Source: an uncultured Lachnospiraceae bacterium (GTDB lineage: Bacteria > Bacillota > Clostridia > Lachnospirales > Lachnospiraceae). Taken from it: a stretch of DNA of 18,489 nt. A program made the translations under genes and the position numbers. Shown here in pieces: positions 1 through 8,300 of this stretch (within the stretch, counting starts at the first letter, position 1; each line of letters starts with the position of its first letter). Below the pieces are notes generated by a model, which saw only the letters and a program-made list of their open reading frames with translations, was not told the DNA's origin and made no database searches. The stretch is taken from the NCBI GenBank assembly GCA_947589175.1, contig CANPZR010000018.1, forward strand, positions 1 to 18,489. The letters run 5' to 3'.

Positions 1-149
1 CACGCCCCTCTTGGTGATCGGGTAACCGGGGTAAAAATCCTGCTGGCCCTCAATGTTCACGATTATGACGGCTCTTTGCAGGCTTCATCCAGTTTTTTCA
101 TGGCTTCCGTGACAGTCAGTGATGTGGAAAGCATGTTTTCAGTTTTCAA
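1..149 (-). pseudogene. 5' part of a leftward gene, apparently frameshifted, CBS-like start
   Basis: On the minus strand a TTG codon at 149-147 follows an AAAGGGGA ribosome binding site (plus 160-167) by about 10 bases and opens a frame beginning MKTENMLSTSLTVTEAMKKL. That frame stops at TAA (65-63) after 28 codons. Shifting frame at the AAA run at 77-75 gives an open frame to the window edge (AVIIVNIEGQQDFYPGYPIT), so one lost A would explain the break. The first part, with a threonine-valine-EA-M-KKLDEA pattern and a following hydrophobic strand, resembles the start of a CBS domain, but the part after EGQ does not match the usual CBS continuation. A good minus-strand promoter lies upstream. 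Alternatives are a sequencing error in the A run or two unrelated short frames. Function is not assigned. Confidence 0.4.
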
Positions 150-183
150 AAAATAGGTTTCCCCTTTCTGCAAATAATTTTAT

Positions 184-196
184 CACAGATTCTGTG
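184..196. promoter_or_regulatory. Perfect 13-bp palindrome, candidate operator
   Basis: CACAGA-T-TCTGTG is a perfect inverted repeat. It lies between the predicted leftward transcription start (about 218) and the leftward ribosome binding site (160-167), where a bound repressor could block transcription of the leftward gene. No binding protein can be named from sequence alone. Confidence 0.35.
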
Positions 197-224
197 GTTT
201 TGCCAGAAAATTTTCCTTACAGCC

Positions 225-253
225 ATTATACTACAGACAAGCTGTGAAATCAA
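225..253 (-). promoter_or_regulatory. Predicted leftward promoter
   Basis: Read on the minus strand, TTGATT (plus 248-253) is followed after 17 bases by a perfect TATAAT (plus 225-230). Spacing and hexamers fit a vegetative sigma-A promoter for the leftward frame starting at 149, with an expected 5' leader of about 70 bases. Confidence 0.55.
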
Positions 254-261
254 TTGTTGTC

Positions 262-321
262 TAGACGGATATAGTGCGGTTTAGACGGAAAAAGTTGACA
301 TTTAATTTTGTGGGTTGACAT
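262..321 (+). promoter_or_regulatory. 20-bp periodic direct repeats upstream of the GH43 gene
   Basis: TAGACGGA occurs at 262-269 and again at 282-289, exactly 20 bp apart. GTTGACAT occurs at 294-301 and 314-321, again exactly 20 bp apart. The second TTGACA (315-320) is the likely -35 element. Direct repeats spaced about two helical turns and abutting a -35 are the arrangement expected for an AraC-type or other activator binding as a tandem dimer. The identity of the binder is inference. Confidence 0.45.
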
Positions 322-342
322 TAAAAGATAAAGAAATAATAT
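315..342 (+). promoter_or_regulatory. Predicted promoter of the GH43 gene
   Basis: A consensus -35 TTGACA (315-320) is followed after 16 bases by TAATAT (337-342), a four-of-six match to the -10. The flanking sequence is strongly AT-rich. Transcription would start near 350, leaving a leader of about 95 bases before the ATG at 445. Confidence 0.5.
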
Positions 343-403
343 GATTTTTTTTAATCAAAATGTTAGAATAAAGTTAGTATTTATTAATCTTTGGCGTGTG
401 AAC

Positions 404-419
404 TCCGGCGTGTGCCGGA
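404..419 (+). other. Small 5' leader hairpin
   Basis: TCCGGC and GCCGGA pair perfectly around a GTGT loop, about 12 bases before the AAGGAGG ribosome binding site (432-438). The octamer GGCGTGTG at 393-400 recurs at 407-414 within it. It could stabilise the 5' end of the GH43 message. There is no T tract, so it is not a terminator. Confidence 0.4.
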
Positions 420-444
420 AACAACAAATGTAAGGAGGAATGTA

Positions 445-3400
445 ATGAAGAAAACATGGAAACGAGTTTTTTCCGTACTGGTGTCAGCGGCGATGGTCGT
501 TGCCGGGTTACAGGCGCCTGTGAAGGGCCGGGCGGAGGAGCAGGACAGCGTGATTACGCTGACAGAAGAGAGCCAGCTGGGCCAGTATACGGAAAGCAAG
601 CCCTATAACCGGGTTTCGGTTCACGACCCGTCTGTGGTAGTGGGGTATTATGAGGGCGTCTATTCGGATGCTGCCAAGGTCTATGGTGAGCAGAACGCGA
701 GCGGGACGAGAAAAGAGATTTATTTTATTTTTGGATCTCATATGGCGTGGGCGTATTCGCTGGATCTCATGAACTGGAAGACATTTGAGAACAACATCAC
801 GGCATCGACATGCGCGAATATTTTCAAAGAGGACGCGGAGTGGTCGGCCAGAGGGGGAGACAATTATGATGTTTCCGGCAATCTCTGGGCGCCGGACGTT
901 ATCTGGAATCCGACTATGAACAAATGGTGCATGTACATGAGCGTAAACGGGGATAAGTGGTACACATCGATTGTGCTTCTGACGTCGGACTCTCTGAATG
1001 GGGACTGGACCAGAGTGGGACCGGTGGTGTATTCGGGATTTACGAACAAGGAAGAGGCGGACAAGACAGATCTGTTCAAGGTAATTGGCGCCAAAGAGGG
1101 GACAGATGCGGTTCCTAAGCGCTATCTGCAGCGGAGAAACAATAACGCAACCTACAATATGAATGCCATTGATCCCTGCGTGGTATACGATGAAGAGGGG
1201 AAGCTCTGGATGACATATGGATCCTGGTTCGGCGGCATTTATATGCTGGAGCTGGATCCGGAGACCGGGCTCAGGGACTATGGACATACATATGAGACTG
1301 AGGTAAATGTGTCGGATGCCTACCAGGGGCTTATGCTGGCGGGAGGCGACCACCGTTCCGGTGAGGCCTCTTATCTGGAAAAGATCGGGGACAGATGGTA
1401 TCTTTTCCTGTCCTACGGCGGACTGGAGGCAAAGGGCGGATACAATATGCGCGTTTTTTCTTCGGACAAGATCACCGGGCCCTACATGGATCTCTCGGGA
1501 GAAGACGCCAGATACGGGAGCACGCTTGACCGGGATGATGCCGGACAGCCGGTTCAGGTTTTATCCGCAAATGTCGGCGACTGCAAAAAAACGACGGGAA
1601 GCCAGCTGATGAATTATTACCGCTGGGATTTTATGAACCGGGGATTTACGGCGGAAGGGCATAACTCGGCCTTTGTGGATGATGATGGAAAGGCGTATGT
1701 GGTATATCACACCCGGTTTGACGGCGGGACGGAAGCGCATGAGGTGCGGGTCCACCAGCTGTTTACGGCGAAAAATGGCGGGCTGGTGGCGGCGCCGTTT
1801 GAGTATGCGGGTGAGACGCTGTCCGCGAAGCCGTATGATGTGTCGGACGTGGCGGGAGAGTATACCGTGATCCTGCAGAAGCCGACGAATTACGCAAGTC
1901 TTGAGTGCCGGACGACGGAGACCATTGAACTGAAGGACGACGGCACGGTGTCCGGAGCGTATACAGGCACCTGGGAGCAGGGGGAGGACGGCCCCTATGT
2001 GACCATGAAACTTGGGAGCGATACCTATCAGGGCGTATTTCTTAAGCAGAAAATGGAAGAGCAGGGCGACAGCGCGATCTGTTTTACGCTGGCGGGTGAT
2101 AATGACCTTGCGCTCTGGGGATACAAACTCGATCCCACGGTGGCAATTCGCAAGACGCTGGATCAGTCCATCCGGATTCCGTCTGTGACGGCGACGGATA
2201 TCACTTTGCCGACCGAAGGCGTCGGCGGCTGTACAATCGCGTGGAAGAGCAACGGGATTGCCCTTTCTGACGATGGAAAAATTACATATCTAAAAGAAGA
2301 CTCCGACGTAGTGCTGACGGCGGTTATCTCCAATGGCAAATACCGTTTCATCAAAAATTATACGGTAAAAGTGTTCGGAAGCGACAGCGTTTCCAAGGAG
2401 CAAGAGATAGAACTGGCTACTCTGTATGAGGATGAGGAACTGGATATTTCCAAAATGAGCATAAATAATTATGTGTCGCTGAAGAGTCCGTTTTATAAAT
2501 CAGCGGACTTATCCCATGGAGCGGTGATTTCCTTTGATATAAAGAGGACGGCGGCAAGCGACAGGCTGGCCAATATATTTGCGCTGAATTTTTCGGGCGG
2601 AGCCGGCACAGGTCCCATGCTGTACTTTTGCGGCGCAGGATACCTTGGCTATAACGGACCGGGCGGCTTTTATGACGCAAATCTCGGGCCTGATTACACG
2701 CAGGCGGAGGATCTGTTTAAGACAGGTGAATATGTCAATATAAAGATAAAATTCACGCCGGATGGCTTCGAGGTCTACCGGGATGGGGAACTCGCATATT
2801 CCAGGGAGTCGCTGGTGGCCGGAACGACTGAGGGCGGCACGGATGTTACGAACTGGTCTGATCTGGGCGAAAAGCTTCTGGACTGGCTGGAAAATGACGC
2901 GGAAGAACTGAATTTTGGAGCGGGAAGCTGGTCTGGCTGGTCGAATCTGATTTTTCAGGGATCGGTCAAGAACATGAAGTTTTCCTATGTTCAGCCTGCT
3001 ATTGAAGTCAATGGAAGTTCCTCGGACACGGGACTGACCGGGCTGTATACGCAGGATTATGAGGATGTGTCGGATATCAGCAAGGAGTGGACGTCGCCCA
3101 ATGCCCAGCAGTGGGTTCTGCTGGGAAAGGACGAGGCGCACGGGAACTTTTTGAATTATAATCTCACGGGATCCGGGCAAAACAGCCGCGGCGCGTATTC
3201 CTGGTTCGGAGACAAGATAGATGCGTGGCCGGAAAATTACCAGCTGGAATACGACATGGCGCTGACGGCAGGAAGCGGTTCGGAGTCCCAGTGTCAGGAG
3301 TCCCAGTTTGCCGTTGCTACTGCCGATGTAAAAAATGTCAACGATGGCATCACCAGTGGCTATGTGTTGAAAATGAGCAGTACCAATTCTACCACATGGT

Positions 3401-5235
3401 CGATTAATGATGGCGCGGGATCGGTGGTTCTGGAAAAGGGAGAGTGGGTTCATGTGAAGATTGTCGGGACGGCGGGACAGCCGTCGGCAAAACTGACAAT
3501 CACTAAGGCAGATAACAGCGCTCCGATCCAGGATCTGGCAATAACGGCTGACGGCGCCGGGAACATCAAGGGATTTTATATCCGAGCTGGCCGCTACAAT
3601 GGTATTTTCCAGGTGGACAATATCTGTGTAAAGGAGCAGGGCAAGGATTATGTGGACACTACCGTTTATGATACGGCGATGAAGCGGGCAAAGCAGTTTG
3701 CGTCCATGCAGGAAGAAAATGCTATTTTCACAGAGGATTCCTATCAGGCGCTGAAAGGGGCGATTGAGACAGCGGAGAAGACGATTACGCCGGATAAGCT
3801 GACGTCCGGGCACAAGGCGGAGATCGACGCCCAGGCTGAGGCGCTGATTGCGGCTATAGACGGTCTGAAGCGCCTTGTTTACACGGTTACCGTGGAGACG
3901 ACAGAGGGAGGCTCCGTGACGGGATTAAATGCCGATGGGAAATATTATGCCGGAGACAGCATAGCGCTGACTGCAAAAGCAGATGAGGGTTATGAATTTG
4001 CCGCATGGGAAGCGGATGGAAAATCAGCAGGAACCGGTACGGTCTACTCGGCTATGGCAAGTGGAGATATCGCAATAAAGGCGCTTTTTGAAAAGGCGGC
4101 AATAGTCGATCCCCCAGAGAAAGATCCTTCAGGAGGAGATTCTTCAGGAGAGGGCTCTTCAGGAGGAGATTCTTCAGGAGAGGGCTCTTCGGGAGGAGAT
4201 TCTTCAGGAGGCAGCTCATCGGGAGGCAGTTCTTCAGGTGGCAGCGCCGAAGAGAGCAAAGTGCCCGCACCGACTGTGAGCGCTGTCACGTATCGGTTTG
4301 GCTTGACGTTGAAAGCAGTCACGCTTCCAGCTGACTGGGAATGGAAGAACCCGGATGAAAAACTCAGCGCCGGAACAAAGGCATATACGGCTGTCTACAA
4401 AAAGGGAGTTCAGGAAGAGGATGTTTTGGTAACTGTAAATAAGGCTGATAATCCAAGCTATGTTCTTCCCGGAAATCTGAGCGGGACGGCAGGAGAATCG
4501 CTGGGAAGCATTTCACTTCCTGAGGGATGGGCATGGAAGGATGCGGCGGAAACCCTTGCAGAGGACAAAGGCTCCTATCAGGCGGTTTACACAGATCCGT
4601 CCGGCAACTATGAAACGATAGAAGCAGCGCTGGATGTAGACGTGTCGCCGAATGGAAGTTCTTCGGATTCTCCGGATTCTTCCGGTTCTGGCGGCAATGA
4701 CGGCAATAGTGGCAATGGCAGTCAGGACGGATCATCGGATGTTTCCCTGACGCTGAACAAGAGCAGCGTTACGTTGTACACAGGTAAGGCGTCTGAAAGC
4801 GTAACAGTGAAAGCAACTGTGAAAGGAACTTCTCAGGCAGTGACGTGGACTTCCTCTGATCCGAAAGTGGCAACCGTAGAAGACGGATTGATTGCTGCTG
4901 TGAAAAAAGGAACGGCTGTAATTACAGCCAGCGCAGGCGGAATTTCCAAAACGGTACGCGTAACAGTTAAAAATCCGTCGATTAAGGTGAAGAAGGGAAA
5001 GAAGTCGGTTACGAATGTAAAAGTCGGCGAAAAAGAACAGATTCATTTGAAAGTTTCTGTTTCACCGGCAAAATCAGGATTGAGCATTGAGAAGCTTTCC
5101 AAAAAGAAAAAGAAAATTGTCAAGGTCACTCTGAAAGGCAGCAGCCTGACTATTAAGGGAAAGAAAAAAGGCAAAGCGACAATCCGGATTAAGAGCGGAA
5201 AAGCGGAAAAGGCAGTCAAGGTAACAGTAAAGTAA
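445..5235 (+). CDS. Secreted multidomain GH43 endo-alpha-1,5-L-arabinanase
   Basis: 1596 residues from the ATG at 445, chosen because AAGGAGG ends 6 bases upstream and a signal peptide (about 1-31) follows. Residues about 55-450 are a GH43 five-bladed propeller. The likely triad is Asp61 (VHDPSVV), Asp243 (AIDPCVV) and Glu307 (GEASYL), with His406 (GHNSAF) as the probable metal ligand. This layout, plus the beta-barrel GH43_C domain at about 462-562, fits Arb43B/AbnB-type extracellular arabinanases. After it come an atrophied Ig-like domain (about 565-650), two LamG/jelly-roll modules (about 665-848 and 868-1065), a FIVAR helical repeat (1072-1142), an InlB B-repeat (1145-1218), a Ser/Gly linker (1222-1270), two related repeats with WxWK and YxAVY motifs (1272-1400), a Big_2 domain (about 1431-1508) and a Lys-rich end. 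No LPXTG is present. The enzyme class is secure; exact substrate preference is inferred. Confidence 0.93.
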   Translation: MKKTWKRVFSVLVSAAMVVAGLQAPVKGRAEEQDSVITLTEESQLGQYTESKPYNRVSVHDPSVVVGYYEGVYSDAAKVYGEQNASGTRKEIYFIFGSHMAWAYSLDLMNWKTFENNITASTCANIFKEDAEWSARGGDNYDVSGNLWAPDVIWNPTMNKWCMYMSVNGDKWYTSIVLLTSDSLNGDWTRVGPVVYSGFTNKEEADKTDLFKVIGAKEGTDAVPKRYLQRRNNNATYNMNAIDPCVVYDEEGKLWMTYGSWFGGIYMLELDPETGLRDYGHTYETEVNVSDAYQGLMLAGGDHRSGEASYLEKIGDRWYLFLSYGGLEAKGGYNMRVFSSDKITGPYMDLSGEDARYGSTLDRDDAGQPVQVLSANVGDCKKTTGSQLMNYYRWDFMNRGFTAEGHNSAFVDDDGKAYVVYHTRFDGGTEAHEVRVHQLFTAKNGGLVAAPFEYAGETLSAKPYDVSDVAGEYTVILQKPTNYASLECRTTETIELKDDGTVSGAYTGTWEQGEDGPYVTMKLGSDTYQGVFLKQKMEEQGDSAICFTLAGDNDLALWGYKLDPTVAIRKTLDQSIRIPSVTATDITLPTEGVGGCTIAWKSNGIALSDDGKITYLKEDSDVVLTAVISNGKYRFIKNYTVKVFGSDSVSKEQEIELATLYEDEELDISKMSINNYVSLKSPFYKSADLSHGAVISFDIKRTAASDRLANIFALNFSGGAGTGPMLYFCGAGYLGYNGPGGFYDANLGPDYTQAEDLFKTGEYVNIKIKFTPDGFEVYRDGELAYSRESLVAGTTEGGTDVTNWSDLGEKLLDWLENDAEELNFGAGSWSGWSNLIFQGSVKNMKFSYVQPAIEVNGSSSDTGLTGLYTQDYEDVSDISKEWTSPNAQQWVLLGKDEAHGNFLNYNLTGSGQNSRGAYSWFGDKIDAWPENYQLEYDMALTAGSGSESQCQESQFAVATADVKNVNDGITSGYVLKMSSTNSTTWSINDGAGSVVLEKGEWVHVKIVGTAGQPSAKLTITKADNSAPIQDLAITADGAGNIKGFYIRAGRYNGIFQVDNICVKEQGKDYVDTTVYDTAMKRAKQFASMQEENAIFTEDSYQALKGAIETAEKTITPDKLTSGHKAEIDAQAEALIAAIDGLKRLVYTVTVETTEGGSVTGLNADGKYYAGDSIALTAKADEGYEFAAWEADGKSAGTGTVYSAMASGDIAIKALFEKAAIVDPPEKDPSGGDSSGEGSSGGDSSGEGSSGGDSSGGSSSGGSSSGGSAEESKVPAPTVSAVTYRFGLTLKAVTLPADWEWKNPDEKLSAGTKAYTAVYKKGVQEEDVLVTVNKADNPSYVLPGNLSGTAGESLGSISLPEGWAWKDAAETLAEDKGSYQAVYTDPSGNYETIEAALDVDVSPNGSSSDSPDSSGSGGNDGNSGNGSQDGSSDVSLTLNKSSVTLYTGKASESVTVKATVKGTSQAVTWTSSDPKVATVEDGLIAAVKKGTAVITASAGGISKTVRVTVKNPSIKVKKGKKSVTNVKVGEKEQIHLKVSVSPAKSGLSIEKLSKKKKKIVKVTLKGSSLTIKGKKKGKATIRIKSGKAEKAVKVTVK
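4132..4191 (+). repeat. 30-bp tandem repeat, Ser/Gly linker
   Basis: Two 30-bp units differ at one base and encode GGDSSGEGSS twice. Degenerate GGDSS/GGSSS units continue to about 4251. The segment is a flexible linker within the GH43 protein. AGGAGG recurs in each unit without a useful start codon after it. Confidence 0.8.
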
Positions 5236-5274
5236 GACAATAATAAGGAACAGACAAGTAATGAATTTGGTATC

Positions 5275-5308
5275 CGGCGCATTGTGTCCGCGGGATGGCA
5301 ATGCGCTG
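5275..5308 (+). other. Intercistronic hairpin
   Basis: GCGCATTG (5277-5284) pairs with CAATGCGC (5299-5306), extendable to 10 pairs with one G-U, around a 14-base loop. It lies between the GH43 stop and the next ribosome binding site. With no T run it is not an intrinsic terminator and could be an RNA processing or stability element of a two-gene transcript. Confidence 0.45.
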
Positions 5309-5337
5309 TGATATCGGCATTAAAAAGGAGGACGAAA

Positions 5338-8300
5338 ATGCGATTGAATAAGTTGTGGAAACGATTTTTAGCAGTAACGCTGTCAGCAGCGCTGGCTCTG
5401 GGAGTGCCGGTGGCAGCGGGGCCGAGGAAAGCGGAGGCAGAGGCAGTGCCGGAGCCTATTTATGAGAATGATTTTGAAGCGGCGGATGCAGCGGATGGAG
5501 ATAAGGGCAAAGTTAAAGGATTAGGGAACATTGAAAGTTCTGACGTGAAACACGGAAAAGTGTTTCATAATGCAGAAGGAGGAGTGAAAGAAAACTATTA
5601 TCTGCTCCCTGATAATGTGTTTTCGGATAATGCAGAGGCAATAAACCAAAATAAAGGAGTTACAATTAGTTTTGAGCTAAATGCAAATGGGAAAGCAAAT
5701 TTTAATTCGCCTATATTTTCTGCTTATGCAAAGGAACCTGAGGGCAAGGTTAACACTTTTCCAATGTTTATTATTCAGGGAAGGCAAATAATACAGTATA
5801 ATGCATCAGGATATTGTAATTTTGAGAACACAGATAATGTGTTAGAAACAAATGTAGTGAGTACAGAATATATGGATGATAATGAATGGCATACAGTAAC
5901 AGTTACATTATCCACAGCAAACCCAGTAGGGGAAAAGACTGGAACAGCAGTATTTTATATTGATGGGGTGGCTGTAAATACATGGAATTATACAGAATTG
6001 GGTTCTGTAGGTGATGGCTTTCTGAGTGCCGGTGGTATAGGATCTTTAAAATATATTTGTTTGGGCGGTAATCAGGCATGGGAATGGCAAGACTCAGTGC
6101 AGGATGTTGATCCGGCATATTTGTTTGATAATTTGAAAATATACAGTACAGCCCTTACTGCCGATCAGGTAACTAAAATATACGAGGATACGTTGGTGAA
6201 AGTAGACACTATTACCATTACGCCTGATTCCCCAACAGCGGTTAACAAATATACATATGCTTCTGAAGCGGATAAAGCAAACAATAAAATAGCAAAATCA
6301 GAATTGGGAAGCGTACAACTGCAAGCGAGTGTCTCGCCCGATTACGCAACCAATAAAGATGTCAAGTGGAGCATAGAAGCTGACGATCAAGAAAAGGCAT
6401 CGGTGGATAGTACAGGCTTGGTAAAACTTACAGAGAAAGTACCTGTTGAAGGAGATACTATTACAGTAGTGGCCACAGCAGCTGATGGAAAGGGGGCTGT
6501 AGCGAAAAAGGATATTCCTGTGACAGTAGAACAGAATGTCACAGCAAAAAATGTGCAGAGCATAGAAATTGCAGATCAGACGTTATATATGGGATACGAC
6601 GAATCTGGAAATATGACCGTGGGACAGTCCATTATCCCGGAAATTAAAATAACTCCAGACGATGCGGATGTAAAAGATGTGACATTTAAAATAGATGATA
6701 CAGACGTTATTAGAATTGATGGAAATAAGATTACCGCATTGAAGACAGGAAAGGCCACTGTGACAGCCACACCAGTATCCAATGAAGCTGCAAAAAAGGA
6801 TTTTACCGTGACGGTGAAAGACTATGAATTTGGAAAACCGACGTCAGATTTTACAGTGGACGGTTACAGGACTAATGGTTCTGCATTTGAAAAACTGACA
6901 GGTAATTTTAACATCACCTATAGTTTTGACAATAAATCGACTGGGGCTGAAAATTGGAATAATTTTTTGTTTGAATTGACAGATGGAAAAGGAAAGATCC
7001 GCACATATAGGGCCGACAGATTTGTAATAACGAACCAAACCGGCTGGGGCGAAGAAGGAAATCTGGATACTTTGTGGACAGGAGGTCCTGCTGATTGGGA
7101 CGCATTTAAAGAAGATATGCAGAAGGGAGCTTCTGTTACAGTAAATGCTGTCAGATTCGGTAATGATTTGACGGTCACCTACAATATTACTGGAAAAGAA
7201 AGCAGTAATAAATGCACAATGACAGCAAAAAGTACGGCAACAGAAGATATTCCAGATACGCTGTATGTGAGAATTTCTGGTGAAAAGTGTGAGTGTACTA
7301 ATGTAAAGATTGCTTCTGCGGTTACTCTTCCGCGGTCTGTGGAGGTAGAGACAAAAGGAACAGCCGAAATCGCATTGGGAAATAGCGTTCCGACAGATGC
7401 CTCCATTGACAGCGCGATTTCAGACACTGATTCAATTGCAACAGCAAAAGTATCAGAAGATGGGAAAAAGATAACTGTGACAGGTATAAAAGCTGGTAAA
7501 GCAATAATTAAGGTAAAGACATCCAATAATCTGGAGGTTGACTGTGAAGTAGTTGTTAGCGATGTGCCAGCTTTGAGTATAACGTTGAGCAAAACTTCAT
7601 TGACATTGGAAAAAGGCAAGTCAGAAGAGATTACAGCAACTGTTGAACCGAAAAATACAACAGATAAAACCGTGACATGGAAAACGAATGATCAGTCTGT
7701 GGCAACGGTAGAAAATGGAAAAATTACTGCTGTGGAAAAGGGAAGCACAAAAATTATTGCTACTTGCGGTACAGCAACTGCGGAGTGTGAAGTGACAGTA
7801 ACTGTTCCAACGCCCCCCGAGCCGACGGACGAACCGACAGCTTCACCGACAAACGAGCCGACGGACGAGCCAGCAGCTTCACCGACAGACGAGCCGACAA
7901 AAGAACCAGCAACTTCACCGACGGATGAGCCGACAAAAGAGCCAGCAGTTTCACCGACGGACGAACCAACAAAAGAACCAGCAGCTTCACCGACGGACGA
8001 ACCAACAAAAGAGCCAGCAGCTACGCCGACGGACGAGCCGACGACAGCGCCGACTGCCACACCGACGGACGAGCCGACAAAAGAACCAACTGCTACACCG
8101 ACGGATGAGCCGACAACGGCGCCGACCGCCACACCGACAGACGAGGCGACAACAACGCCAACGGAGCAGCCCACAGAGGAACCGACAGCCGTTCCCACAG
8201 AAGAGCCGACAGCCGTCCCCACCGAGACGCCGACGCCTTCCAACGTGCCTGCAAGTCTTACGGTGAACCCCTCATCTGCTGAATTGGAGATTGGTGAGAG

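Noticed and set aside
235..262. AGACAA/TTGTCT inverted repeat upstream of the GH43 gene
   Set aside because: Only 6 bp with a 16-base gap and it overlaps the leftward -35 region; it may matter, but chance cannot be excluded.
2509..3813. A 434-codon minus-strand frame opposite the GH43 gene
   Set aside because: It is antisense to the LamG-like and FIVAR region of the GH43 protein, and its translation shows no domain or signal peptide.
4132..4191. AGGAGG motifs within the Ser/Gly linker as internal translation starts
   Set aside because: No suitably spaced start codon opens a meaningful frame; the motif follows from Gly-Gly codons.
7807..8241. Regular short repeats that could suggest a CRISPR array
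   Set aside because: The units are contiguous, in frame, without unique spacers, and encode a Pro/Thr stalk.
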